Shown here: positions 36,853 through 45,579 of the stretch, one piece after another
How positions within the stretch are numbered: position 1 is the stretch's first letter
Layout: each line of letters opens with the position of its first letter
Assembly (NCBI GenBank): GCA_947176295.1
Contig: CAMWQB010000004.1
Span: 1-60,039, forward strand
Source of the DNA: an uncultured Porphyromonadaceae bacterium
GTDB taxonomy: Bacteria > Bacteroidota > Bacteroidia > Bacteroidales > Muribaculaceae
Direction: 5' to 3'
DNA length: 60,039 bases
The notes under the pieces: model-generated
Databases searched by the model: none
What the model was told of the DNA's origin: nothing
Seen by the model: only the letters and a program-made list of their open reading frames with translations
Program-made: the position numbers and the translations under genes

Positions 36853-37911
36853 ATGAAAAAGACATTTTCCGCCAACATCAACGGGCGAATCTTCAACATA
36901 GACGAGGATGCCTACTCGCTCCTCCAAAACTACCTGCATCAGCTCCACGACACCTTCGGAGGCGATGAGGGGCGCGAAATCGTGGGCGACATCGAGGCCC
37001 GCATCGCCGAGCTCTTCGACGAGCGCGTGGCCTCAGGGGCCTCTGTGATAGTGCTGATGGACGTGAACCGCGTGATAGAGACGATGGGACGTCCGGAAGA
37101 CCTCAGCGAAAGTTCGCCTGCCGACCCGGACGTCCACACTTCCGGGAACGCCACGGCCGAGGAGCCTCCGGTAATCTCCATCAACCTTCCGGGCCACAAG
37201 CGTTTGTTCCGCAACATGCAGAACAGAGTGCTGGGCGGCGTGGTAAGCGGCCTCGGCACGTATCTCGGCTGGGAAATATGGGTCATGCGCCTTGCCCTGT
37301 TGGTGCTGGCCCTGTTCACCTATTTCTGGCCTCTCACGATTGTGTATATGGTGGCATGGATGGTGATTCCCGCAGCGCGCACGCCGAGGCAGATTCTGGA
37401 AATGCATGGCGAACCCGTGAACGTGGAAACCGTGGGCCAGACCATCCTGAAGCAACAGCCCACACCTCCGCCCTATCAGGGCACCGAGGAGGGAATGACG
37501 GCGCGCATGGCCGAGATCCAGAGCCGCAACCGCGGCGACGGGCTGTCGACCATCATGCGAGCCATAGCCAACTGCATCGCCGGCTTCTTCGGCTTCCTGT
37601 CGGCCATCGCCTGCCTGGGAATAGGGATAAGCATCATCGCCCTCATAGCATGGATGATAGGGCTGAACGTAGCTCCCGACGTAATACCCTCCGGTCTTCC
37701 CTACGAGTCGCCGATACTTGCCGGGATGACGGCCTTGTGTGCCCTGTGCTTCATTTTGATTCCCTGCATAGGCATCACCTGGGGAGCGGCATCAATGGTG
37801 CTGAACGCTCCCGGCGCAGGTAAAAAAACTGTAATTTCTTTAGTCGTACTGGATATGCTGATGCTTGTACTCACTATCGTTCTGGGCATGATACTCGCAT
37901 CGATGTCCTGA
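36853..37911 (+). CDS. PspC-domain envelope stress protein
   Basis: A 352-aa inner-membrane protein. The N-terminal 100 residues are a soluble domain starting MKKTFSANINGRIFNIDEDAY, as in Bacteroidetes PspC proteins. The PspC domain is KRLFRNMQNRVLGGVVSGLGTYLG with two hydrophobic segments near residues 145-180. At least two further membrane segments follow after residue 235. It lies 71 bases behind padR and is probably controlled by it. Confidence 0.8.
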   Translation: MKKTFSANINGRIFNIDEDAYSLLQNYLHQLHDTFGGDEGREIVGDIEARIAELFDERVASGASVIVLMDVNRVIETMGRPEDLSESSPADPDVHTSGNATAEEPPVISINLPGHKRLFRNMQNRVLGGVVSGLGTYLGWEIWVMRLALLVLALFTYFWPLTIVYMVAWMVIPAARTPRQILEMHGEPVNVETVGQTILKQQPTPPPYQGTEEGMTARMAEIQSRNRGDGLSTIMRAIANCIAGFFGFLSAIACLGIGISIIALIAWMIGLNVAPDVIPSGLPYESPILAGMTALCALCFILIPCIGITWGAASMVLNAPGAGKKTVISLVVLDMLMLVLTIVLGMILASMS

Positions 37912-37916
37912 GAGCT

Positions 37917-39056
37917 CTAAAGCGCTCTGAGTTCGAGCGCAGCTCTCGCCAGGGCCGCGACATCACCGCATGGCACAGCCCTGACTTTCGGGTGGTCCTC
38001 TATGCCTTCGATCGCACCGCCGACGGCATAGAGGGCCACCGGCGTGTCGCAGGCCAGGGCCTCGCGGGTGGTGAGGCCATAGGTCTCGGCGTAGCTCGGA
38101 TTCACAAACACGGAAGCGTTGCGGAAATACCAGGCCATTTTTTCCGGCTTATCCTGCAGGGGGGCGCAAATTATCCCCAAGGGGCGCAGCTTCCGGGCCT
38201 GGCGTTTCGACACTCCGACAACGAGCATATCAACGTCGGCCGGGATAGCCTCCCGTAGGGCCTTGAGGTCGTCGAGGCCCTTATACTTCTGCCAGGGATA
38301 GGCGGCACAGAGCACGAATCCGGGACGGAAGGCGGCGGCCGGAAGGGGGGTGAAGACAGGGTCGGGAGCGGGCGAACACACCTCGATGCGGGCTTTCCCT
38401 AAAAAAGAACGCCTCAGGAGCGCAGCCTGCCACCGGCTGACGGCACGCACCTTAATAGCATCGGCCAGCGGGGCAAGTAAGGCCCGTTTGCGTGCGAAGT
38501 TGCGGGCCGAGCGGTCTACAATGCTGGCGGGGTAGGCCTTGGTCATGGGGCAATCACGGCACCCCCCGGCTTCTTCGGTGAAGCGCAGGCATCCTTCGTG
38601 CGGGAGAAAGGCGCAGTGGCCCGTAACGGGCCAAAAGTCGTGCATCGTCCAGACAATCTCCACCCCGCGACGGGCCTCCTGCTGAAGACGGCGGACAAAA
38701 AGCCTGAGGTTCAGATAATGGCCGTGGAGATTGTGGAGAATAATTCTTTCGGGGCGCAGGTCCTTTTCAACAGCGAGGAAGCGAAGAGTAGCCAGAATTG
38801 AGCCCCGGCCTTCGGCGTCGAAAAGACGGGCGAGCAGATAGTGGTCGTCGGCATCTATGCGGCTGCCTATCGAGATATGCCTCACCCCCATGCGCTTCAA
38901 CTCTGCGGGAAGGGAGGCTCGGCCTGAGGCAACAACCACGCGCATCCCCCTGTCGAGGGCTTCGAGCGCATCGCGACGCACGGCAGCGCCCGTGCTCCCG
39001 CCGGATGCAACGGTGGAAACAATCAGACACAGGGGCTTAGGGGTTTCTCGGGACAT
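37917..39056 (-). CDS. family 4-type glycosyltransferase
   Basis: A 379-aa GT-B glycosyltransferase. The N-terminus LIVSTVASGGSTGAAVRRD and the acceptor-domain WTMHDFWPVTGHCAFL segment (with a nearby cluster of cysteines) are typical of Bacteroidales GT4 enzymes, and the nucleotide-sugar site is FVNPSYAETYGLTTREALACDTPV. The open frame extends upstream, but ATG 39056 lies just behind the -7 box at 39066, so the longer start is rejected. It is divergent from the glycan genes on the right. Confidence 0.8.
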   Translation of the reverse strand: MSRETPKPLCLIVSTVASGGSTGAAVRRDALEALDRGMRVVVASGRASLPAELKRMGVRHISIGSRIDADDHYLLARLFDAEGRGSILATLRFLAVEKDLRPERIILHNLHGHYLNLRLFVRRLQQEARRGVEIVWTMHDFWPVTGHCAFLPHEGCLRFTEEAGGCRDCPMTKAYPASIVDRSARNFARKRALLAPLADAIKVRAVSRWQAALLRRSFLGKARIEVCSPAPDPVFTPLPAAAFRPGFVLCAAYPWQKYKGLDDLKALREAIPADVDMLVVGVSKRQARKLRPLGIICAPLQDKPEKMAWYFRNASVFVNPSYAETYGLTTREALACDTPVALYAVGGAIEGIEDHPKVRAVPCGDVAALARAALELRAL

Positions 39057-39065
39057 ATTTGTCCG

Positions 39066-39073
39066 CAAAGGTA
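39066..39073 (-). promoter_or_regulatory. -7 box of GT4 gene
   Basis: TACCTTTG on the minus strand, nine bases before the ATG at 39056, giving a leaderless or near-leaderless transcript. Confidence 0.5.
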
Positions 39074-39103
39074 CAAAAATTCTCCCAATAAGGAATTTTT
39101 CCG

Positions 39104-39111
39104 TAACTTTG
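39104..39111 (+). promoter_or_regulatory. -7 box of glycan operon
   Basis: TAACTTTG ends six bases before the ATG at 39118, so this transcript should also be leaderless or nearly so. Only 30 bases separate it from the divergent -7 box. Confidence 0.5.
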
Positions 39112-39117
39112 CAAGAG

Positions 39118-40542
39118 ATGAGCATTCTTCGAAAATACGCATATCCGCTTTGCGAAACGGGGGTCTTGGCCGCGTGGCTGGGGCTTGCCGGGTGGTTGTG
39201 CCCCCATGCAGGCGTAGCCACAGCCCTGATTCTTGCGGGAGTGTGGGTGTGCGTGCGCGTGGCCGCCCATTGTCTGGGGCTTTGCACCAAGGCCGAAAAA
39301 CGTGTCCTTCTATGCGCCATGGGCCTCCTCGGAGCTCTTCTCATCGTGAATCTCGATTTCTTCATGGGCCATCCCGGCGCGCATGGCGGGCAGCCCTATC
39401 TGGCAAACTTCGACGCCTCGCTCAACTGGGGCTACATCCTCGGCATCCTCGAAAACGGGTCGGTGCCCCCATACAATTTCTCGAATTACTCGTGGATTAT
39501 GGCGCCGGCCGCGGCCGTCGGAGGCCTCCGAAGCGTGCTGGCGGTGAACTCTCTGTGTGTGATGCTTGCAATCTGCTTCTGCGGGCGCATCGCAAGGGAA
39601 TGCTGCCGCGTCCAAGGGGCCGCGGTGAGCGCCGCAGCGATGCTTATGCTCACCTTCGCTTTCAATTTCATATCGTTAGGGACGGTGCTTCTGAAGGATG
39701 CCGTGGTTGCAATGGCATTTTCCGGGGCGGCGACGGCGTTGCTAATTCTGCGACAGACCGACCGGTCCGCGCTTCGACCGATGCTCTGGGCGGCTGCGGC
39801 ATGTTTGCTTTCGATATGGGTGCGACCGCGTTCGGGCAGCATGCTTGTAGTCCTGATTCTGATATTCGTCCCGTGGAAAGACTTCGCCGGCGGGAAAAGA
39901 TGGGCTGTCGTGCGTCGGTTTCTACCACTGGCACTTCTGTGCATGGCGGCTCTTGTAGTGGAGAACACACTGCTGACCATGGGCATAACGGATCTCATCA
40001 AAGAGGATATTCAGCCGAACCGAGCCCTGGTTTTCACGTCCTCGCCGCGAGGGAGCACTCTTGCCCCGCTGATTGACTCCTACCCGACAATGCCGATTTG
40101 GGAACGCATTCTTCTGCTGCCGTTTTCGATGGCGCTTCAGCTGCTGCTGCCGCTGCCCTGGACCTATCTACGCCACTTCGACTACGGGCCCACGATGATG
40201 CTCTCGCACCTTGGGTATCCCCTCTATCTGGAGGCCGGGGCGGTGCTGTATTTCTTCGTCTTCTGCCTGCGGAAAGCCCCTGCGAAACTGGCGCTTGTCT
40301 CCTGCGCCGGAATGCTGTTCTATATCATCACGGCTTATACCTACGGGGGCACGGTGAGCCGCTACGCCCAGATGCTGCTGCCGCTGCTGCTGCCGGCCGG
40401 GGCTTGGGTGCTCGTAAATTGCCGAGGCAAACGGAGCCTCAGACTGTGGATGTGCGCATACGTTCTGCTTTTGGCCCTGGCGCTCGGCGCAGGAATGTAT
40501 CTCTACAACCTGAACCCGGGAGGCAACGACATTAGATGCTGA
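39118..40542 (+). CDS. polytopic membrane protein of glycan operon
   Basis: A 474-aa protein with about ten or more hydrophobic helices. I do not recognise a specific family. The layout, with FDASLNWGYILGILENGSVPP in a large loop and a cluster of glycosyltransferases downstream, resembles membrane glycosyltransferases or O-antigen polymerase-like proteins. The start at 39118 (MSILRKYAYPL) is set by the promoter; the longer frame overlaps the divergent gene. The next gene starts 3 bases downstream. Confidence 0.65.
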   Translation: MSILRKYAYPLCETGVLAAWLGLAGWLCPHAGVATALILAGVWVCVRVAAHCLGLCTKAEKRVLLCAMGLLGALLIVNLDFFMGHPGAHGGQPYLANFDASLNWGYILGILENGSVPPYNFSNYSWIMAPAAAVGGLRSVLAVNSLCVMLAICFCGRIARECCRVQGAAVSAAAMLMLTFAFNFISLGTVLLKDAVVAMAFSGAATALLILRQTDRSALRPMLWAAAACLLSIWVRPRSGSMLVVLILIFVPWKDFAGGKRWAVVRRFLPLALLCMAALVVENTLLTMGITDLIKEDIQPNRALVFTSSPRGSTLAPLIDSYPTMPIWERILLLPFSMALQLLLPLPWTYLRHFDYGPTMMLSHLGYPLYLEAGAVLYFFVFCLRKAPAKLALVSCAGMLFYIITAYTYGGTVSRYAQMLLPLLLPAGAWVLVNCRGKRSLRLWMCAYVLLLALALGAGMYLYNLNPGGNDIRC

Positions 40543-40545
40543 GAC

Positions 40546-41280
40546 ATGGCAGAGATGGAACGACTGAGCATTATCACAATAACGCGCAACGACGGCGCAG
40601 CCCTCGCGGAGGCGGTGCGGAGCGTGGCAAGCCAGACGGCAGCCTCGCGGATCGAGCATCTTGTGGTGGACAGCAGCGAGCCTCCCGCCCGGCTGCCTGA
40701 TGGCTCGGAAGCCCGACTTCTTCGCGTGGCGCCACGAGGGGTCTACGCCGCTCTCAACGAGGGAGTCCGCCGGAGCACGGGCGAAATTATAGGAATGGTG
40801 CATGGCAACGACCGCCTGCCCGGCGCCGACACCGCGGCCCGGGTGCTTGAGCTCTTTGATGCCGACCCCGAGCTGGACTTCATCTACGGTAATCTCGAAT
40901 ACCGCGACCCTGCAAGCGGAGAGCTGCGGCGGCGCTACGACAGCTCGCGCTTCCGCCCGCGCCTCCTGGACTATGGCTTCGGGCCCGCACATCCCACGCT
41001 CTACGTTCGCCGAAGGGTATTCGAGCGGGCCGGCGGCCTCTACGACGAGAGCTTCCGGATTGCCGGTGACTTCGAGATGTGGATTCGTCTCTTCTCAGCC
41101 GAGGCCGGCCTGAAGTGGCGGCATGTCGACGAAGTGCTCTCCATCATGAGCCCGGGGGGCCTGTCGTCGCGGCTTGGCAACCAGCTCACCGTGAGCATCC
41201 GCGAAAAGCTGAAAGCGCTGCGGAAAAACGGGCACAAGGCTTCTGTGGCAAAACTTTTTCTCCGAGCATTTTACTTATGA
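40546..41280 (+). CDS. family 2 glycosyltransferase
   Basis: A 244-aa GT-A enzyme. LSIITITRNDGAALAEAVRS opens the nucleotide-binding fold, VHGNDRL is the DxD-like site, and GDFEMWIRLF is the catalytic-base (ED-like) region typical of WcaA-type GT2 enzymes. It is 3 bases after the membrane protein gene and overlaps the next start (ATGA), so it belongs to a glycan assembly operon. Sugar specificity unknown. Confidence 0.85.
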   Translation: MAEMERLSIITITRNDGAALAEAVRSVASQTAASRIEHLVVDSSEPPARLPDGSEARLLRVAPRGVYAALNEGVRRSTGEIIGMVHGNDRLPGADTAARVLELFDADPELDFIYGNLEYRDPASGELRRRYDSSRFRPRLLDYGFGPAHPTLYVRRRVFERAGGLYDESFRIAGDFEMWIRLFSAEAGLKWRHVDEVLSIMSPGGLSSRLGNQLTVSIREKLKALRKNGHKASVAKLFLRAFYL

Positions 41281-41933
41281 TTGAACCGATAAAAAAAGAG
41301 GACCTGCAGACGGCTCCGCGCCCTCGGGCGGTCGTGCTGATGGAAGGCCGTGAATATCTCAGGCCATATCTGGAGCGGGTATTCGAGCCGGAATATGAGT
41401 TCCTGATCTGCAGGGAGCTTCCGGCGGGGGAGCCCGTTGATGCCTGCGTAAGCATCCTTGGCGAAGACGACAGGGATGAGGGCCTCGCCATGCCTGCTAT
41501 AATCATCCCCGAAGTCATAGCCACGGGGATGGACGGCCTGGGGCGCCGACTGGCCGAAGACGTTGCCGCAGGGCGCTTTTTCGCTATCCGCGACACGGAT
41601 TACCCCCGGGTGCGGGTTGTGCATGCCACCGACGTGGCAGAGGCTGCCTTTCTCGCAGCCAAACGCGGGGCCGCCGGAATATGGCGCCTCGACGACGGGG
41701 CCGAACCAACACTGAACGAGCTTGCAGACGCTTTGGCATACAGGATGAACGGGAAACGGCTGTATGCCCTTCCGCGGAAGTGGGCCCGGCTTTTCGGAGT
41801 GGGGCGCAAATGGATGCGCTACAGCTGCTCACCCGCGCCTGAGGTGGCCTCGTTTGCGGAAGCGTTCGACTTCCGCCCCACCCCGGTATGCACGTATCTG
41901 AAAACGCATGTCTACGACGGAAACAGCCTCTGA
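41277..41933 (+). CDS. hypothetical protein with epimerase-like C-terminal part
   Basis: A 218-aa protein. The N-terminal Gly-rich Rossmann loop of an NAD-dependent epimerase is absent, but residues 110-190 (RVVHATDVAEAAFLAA; WRLDDGAEPTLNELADALAYRM) read like the second half of a nucleotide-sugar epimerase/dehydratase. It may be a shortened, non-catalytic relative. Coupled by ATGA overlap to the GT2 gene and 6 bases before the next gene. Weak assignment. Confidence 0.5.
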   Translation: MIEPIKKEDLQTAPRPRAVVLMEGREYLRPYLERVFEPEYEFLICRELPAGEPVDACVSILGEDDRDEGLAMPAIIIPEVIATGMDGLGRRLAEDVAAGRFFAIRDTDYPRVRVVHATDVAEAAFLAAKRGAAGIWRLDDGAEPTLNELADALAYRMNGKRLYALPRKWARLFGVGRKWMRYSCSPAPEVASFAEAFDFRPTPVCTYLKTHVYDGNSL

Positions 41934-41939
41934 CGAACT

Positions 41940-42779
41940 ATGAGTTTTATCAACACATTAGGCTCCACGATTAAGGGGGCAGCAAAAGTGGCGCTTCTGT
42001 CGCGGATGCGCGGAGCGGGAAGGCGCTCGAACAGGGGCGGACGGGTGTTTGTTCTCGGCAACGGGCCATCCCTTCGGGAGACGCTCGACGCTTACGCAGG
42101 AAAACTGAACGGCCGGACGTGCATGGGCGTGAATTTTGCGATGAATGCTCCGGAAATCCGAGCGCTTGCACCTGAGCTCTATGTGCTTGCCGACCCTCAC
42201 TTTTTCAAGCCTGAAGGAGAAAACGAAAACGTCGACGCGCTCTGGGGGAATCTTCGGGATGCAGGCGAAATGCGTCTGTACGTGCCGGCGCAGTATTCCC
42301 TTCGCGCCAAGGCGCGTCTTGGGTCGGGCAGTCGCGTGGACTTGCGCAGCTTCAATGCCGTGGGCGTGGAAGGTTTCGGGGCCTTTGCGCGCGGTGTCTA
42401 CCGTCTGGGGTTGGGGATGCCTCGGCCACGCAATGTGCTCATTCCCTCGTTGATGCTGGCTATCCGCGAGGGGTTCAGCGAGATAATAATTCTGGGGGCC
42501 GACCACTCATGGATGAAGACCTTGGGCGTTACGGACGAGAATGAAGTGGTGAGCATACAGCCGCATTTCTACACGGAAGATTCTCGTGAGGAGGCCCGCG
42601 TGCGCCATGAATACCGGGGCTACCGTCTGCACGATATAGTGGAGAGTTTCGCAGTGGCTTTCAGGGCCTATCATCAGATCGCTGATTATGCGCGGGAGGA
42701 GGGCGTCGACATCGTGAACGCTACTCCGGGGAGCTTTATCGACGCCTTCCGGCGAGGGGATGTTAGGGATTTTTTGTAG
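41940..42779 (+). CDS. MptE/DUF115-like Rossmann protein in glycan operon
   Basis: A 279-aa protein. GGRVFVLGNGPSLRETLDAY (residues about 32-51) is the nucleotide-binding start of the DUF115/6-hydroxymethylpterin pyrophosphokinase MptE-like fold, followed by GVNFAMNAPEI, YVLADPHFF and IIILGADHSWMKTL. Family members in cell-surface loci are thought to act as sugar transferases or in glycan modification. Last gene of the operon. Function inferred from context. Confidence 0.65.
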   Translation: MSFINTLGSTIKGAAKVALLSRMRGAGRRSNRGGRVFVLGNGPSLRETLDAYAGKLNGRTCMGVNFAMNAPEIRALAPELYVLADPHFFKPEGENENVDALWGNLRDAGEMRLYVPAQYSLRAKARLGSGSRVDLRSFNAVGVEGFGAFARGVYRLGLGMPRPRNVLIPSLMLAIREGFSEIIILGADHSWMKTLGVTDENEVVSIQPHFYTEDSREEARVRHEYRGYRLHDIVESFAVAFRAYHQIADYAREEGVDIVNATPGSFIDAFRRGDVRDFL

Positions 42780-42784
42780 CAAAA

Positions 42785-42816
42785 TTTGATTTTTTCGGCG
42801 AAAAAGTGTAATTTTG
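42785..42816 (+). promoter_or_regulatory. promoter of Lrp-type regulator
   Basis: TTTG (42785-42788), a 20-base spacer, TAATTTTG (42809-42816): both boxes match the consensus exactly. Leader about 25 bases. Confidence 0.7.
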
Positions 42817-42847
42817 TCAGACTAAACTCTAAAAAGACTACTAATCC

Positions 42848-43309
42848 ATGGATAAAATTGACAATCTTGATCTTCATATTCTCAAAATCGTAATGCACAA
42901 CGCGCGCATCCCCTCGAAGGATGTGGCCCTGGAGTGCGGGGTTTCGCGTGCGGCCATCCACCAGCGCCTGCAGCGCCTTATAGATATGAAGGTAATCACG
43001 GGCTCGGGCTATAAGGTGAACCCCAAGACGCTGGGCTATGCAACGTGCACTTACATCGGCGTGAACCTCGAGCGCGGCGCGCTCTACCGCGAGGTGGTGC
43101 CCGAACTTGAAAAGATTCCCGAGGTTGTGGAATGCCACTTCACGACCGGCCCGTACACGATGCTTATCAAGCTCTACGTCCGCGACAACGAGCAGCTGAT
43201 GGACCTCCTGAACAACAAAATCCAGATGATTCCCGGTGTTGTAGGCACGGAGACGCTTATCTCTCTGGACAACTCCATCGACCGTGAAATCCCGGTACGC
43301 TTCGACTAA
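42848..43309 (+). CDS. Lrp/AsnC family regulator
   Basis: A 153-aa regulator. Residues 1-60 form the winged helix (DNLDLHILKIVMHNARIPSKDVALECGVSRAAIHQRLQRLID in pattern), and the rest is a RAM/ACT-like ligand domain with VVECHFTTGPYTMLIKLYV. Such proteins sense amino acids. It stands alone behind its own promoter, 37 bases before a GH13 gene, so co-transcription with that gene is possible. Confidence 0.85.
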   Translation: MDKIDNLDLHILKIVMHNARIPSKDVALECGVSRAAIHQRLQRLIDMKVITGSGYKVNPKTLGYATCTYIGVNLERGALYREVVPELEKIPEVVECHFTTGPYTMLIKLYVRDNEQLMDLLNNKIQMIPGVVGTETLISLDNSIDREIPVRFD

Positions 43310-43346
43310 CTGACATCTCTACCAAAAAAATACTTCCCCCCCGGTC

Positions 43347-44750
43347 ATGAAAAAAATATTCGCCCTGCTAATGGGACTCTGCGGCACGGCAGCCGCCGCG
43401 CAGGCAAGCCCCGCCGCAACCACCGTCGACCATCCGGACTGGAGCCGCGATGCAGTAATCTATGAAGTGAACGTTCGTCAGTTCACTCCGGAAGGCACCC
43501 TCAACGCCTTTGCCCGAGAGCTGCCGCGCCTTCGCGACCTCGGCGTGGACATCCTCTGGTTCATGCCTATGCACCCCATTTCGGAAGCAAAGCGCAAGGG
43601 CACGCTCGGCTCGTACTATGCCGTGGCCGACTACAAGGCCCTGAACCCGGAATACGGCACACTGGCCGACTTCAAGCGCGTGGTGGATGAAGCTCATGCG
43701 CTGGGAATGAAGGTGATAATCGACTGGGTGCCCAACCATACGGGCTGCGACAACATCTGGGTGAACTCCCACCCCGAATATTATGCCCGCAATGAAAAGG
43801 GGGAAATGTTCGGGCCCTTCGACTGGACGGACACCTATAAGCTGGACTATTCCAATCCCGAGACGCGCGCGGCCATGATTGATGCAATGAGCTTCTGGCT
43901 CACGGACGCGGGCATCGACGGCTTCCGCTGCGACGTGGCAGGCCAGGTGCCGGTGGATTTCTGGAACGAGGCTCGTCCCGCACTCGACGCGGCAGCGCAG
44001 GGGCGCTCCGTGTTCATGCTGGCCGAGGCCACCGAGCCGGAGCTGATGGAGCATGCTTTCGACATGGGCTATAACTGGCCGATGAAAGACCTCTTCAGCG
44101 CCATTGCGGCCACCTCGGGGCAGTATTCCTTCATCGCTCCCGGAGAGACGGCACCGAAGACCTTCCCGGAACGACACGCCGCCGACATCGTGAAACTCGT
44201 TGAAAGCCAAGAGGCCGAGTATCCCGGGGATTCTTACCTGATGAACATGACATCGAACCACGACCTGAACTCGTGGGAGGGCACGGAATTTGAGCGCTTA
44301 GGGTCGCTGTCGCGTGCGTTCGCCATTCTTTCGTACACGCTGCCGGGTATGCCCCTGATTTATACGGGGCAGGAAGTGGGCCTGAACCGCGCTCTGGAAT
44401 TCTTTGAAAAGGATGAGGCTCCCGACTGGAGCTCGAAGCCGGCAATGACCGAATTCTACATGACGCTCAACGCCTTGAAGCACTCCCGTCCGGAGCTTGC
44501 GAGCGGCAAGCTCGGAGGGAAGATGGAGGTGTTTCCCACCGATTCTCAGGACCTGCTGGTGTTCTCGCGCCGCCACGGCAGCCGCGAGACAGTCGTGGCC
44601 GTGAACCTCGGGCCGAAAGCCGAACTCCTCACATTCAAGGGCGCAACCCCGGCAACGGAGGGCGCTGTGAATGCCTTCACGGGCGCTCCCGCCGAGCTCC
44701 CCGCGTCGCTTGAACCGGGCGAAGCCGTGCTTCTAACCATCAACCGCTGA
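43347..44750 (+). CDS. exported GH13 alpha-amylase family enzyme
   Basis: A 467-aa glycoside hydrolase with signal peptide MKKIFALLMGLCGTAAAAQA. Catalytic-site regions: DWVPNHTG (I), GFRCDVAGQ (II, nucleophile Asp), MLAEATE (III, acid/base Glu) and MTSNHD (IV). The C-terminal 80 residues form the usual beta-sandwich. It lacks the sorting tail of the other GH13 protein, so it is probably periplasmic and acts on imported malto-oligosaccharides. The following pseudokinase gene starts 5 bases after its stop. Confidence 0.9.
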   Translation: MKKIFALLMGLCGTAAAAQASPAATTVDHPDWSRDAVIYEVNVRQFTPEGTLNAFARELPRLRDLGVDILWFMPMHPISEAKRKGTLGSYYAVADYKALNPEYGTLADFKRVVDEAHALGMKVIIDWVPNHTGCDNIWVNSHPEYYARNEKGEMFGPFDWTDTYKLDYSNPETRAAMIDAMSFWLTDAGIDGFRCDVAGQVPVDFWNEARPALDAAAQGRSVFMLAEATEPELMEHAFDMGYNWPMKDLFSAIAATSGQYSFIAPGETAPKTFPERHAADIVKLVESQEAEYPGDSYLMNMTSNHDLNSWEGTEFERLGSLSRAFAILSYTLPGMPLIYTGQEVGLNRALEFFEKDEAPDWSSKPAMTEFYMTLNALKHSRPELASGKLGGKMEVFPTDSQDLLVFSRRHGSRETVVAVNLGPKAELLTFKGATPATEGAVNAFTGAPAELPASLEPGEAVLLTINR

Positions 44751-44755
44751 GAGCC

Positions 44756-45529
44756 GTGGGCACGAACGCTGCTGAAACTCCCCGCTGGACCGAAATAGAG
44801 CACCTGACGGACTGGGACGAGGAATTCTATGACATTTACACGGCCAAAAAGCTTGGCAAGTGGGTGATGATCAAGACGCTGAAGCCTCAGTTTGCAGATG
44901 ACCCGAAATATAAGGAGATGATCGAACGCGAGTTTGACGTGCGCTACAACCTGGCGCATCCGAACATCGTGATGATAAACGACTTCGAAGACATCCCGGG
45001 GATAGGACGCTCGATTGTAACGGACGATGTGTACGGCGACACACTCCGCAAACTGCTGAACGAAGGGAAGGTAACGGAGCACCACCTCGACCAGGTGTGT
45101 CTCCAGCTCATAAACGCCCTGGAATACATCCAGACCAACCACATCGTGCATCCGCCGTTGCGCCCGGAGAACATAATCTTTACTCAGAATATCGGCAACC
45201 TCAAGCTTATCGACGTGGGCTTTGAGCAGAAGCCGTCGCTGAAGACGCGCGATGTGGCGGACGACATCTTCTACTACGGGCAGATTCTGGAGCTTGTGCT
45301 CGCGGCCACGGGAACGTCCGACCTGACGCTGCAGCGGGTGGCGCGGAAATGCACCGACCCGGACCCCCGCCGGCGCTACCGCGACATCCAGGAGCTGCGC
45401 ATGGCCATCCAAAACCGGAAGAACCGCAGGCTGATGATGCTTATCATCATCTTCCTTGGTCTGCTTGTGCTTTTGCTTGGATGGCTGTCGTCGCCCTATC
45501 GCCCTGCTCCACCACTCGACATCAATTAA
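44756..45529 (+). CDS. membrane-anchored protein kinase-like protein (probable pseudokinase)
   Basis: A 257-aa eukaryotic-type kinase fold starting at GTG. Recognisable are the ATP-lysine strand WVMIKTLKP, the helix-C glutamate in MIEREFDV, and HPNIV. The catalytic loop is HPPLRPENIIF where active kinases have HRDLKPEN, so the catalytic Asp is missing, while the Asn is kept. DFG is DVG. No Gly-rich loop is visible. A membrane helix (MMLIIIFLGLLVLLLGWL) near the C-terminus is followed by about 15 residues. It likely binds or scaffolds rather than phosphorylates. Probably in one transcript with the GH13 gene. Confidence 0.7.
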   Translation: MGTNAAETPRWTEIEHLTDWDEEFYDIYTAKKLGKWVMIKTLKPQFADDPKYKEMIEREFDVRYNLAHPNIVMINDFEDIPGIGRSIVTDDVYGDTLRKLLNEGKVTEHHLDQVCLQLINALEYIQTNHIVHPPLRPENIIFTQNIGNLKLIDVGFEQKPSLKTRDVADDIFYYGQILELVLAATGTSDLTLQRVARKCTDPDPRRRYRDIQELRMAIQNRKNRRLMMLIIIFLGLLVLLLGWLSSPYRPAPPLDIN

Positions 45530-45579
45530 CCCCCCCTCTTCTTTTCCAAAAAAAACCACCCCACAGACATTGCAGAAAT

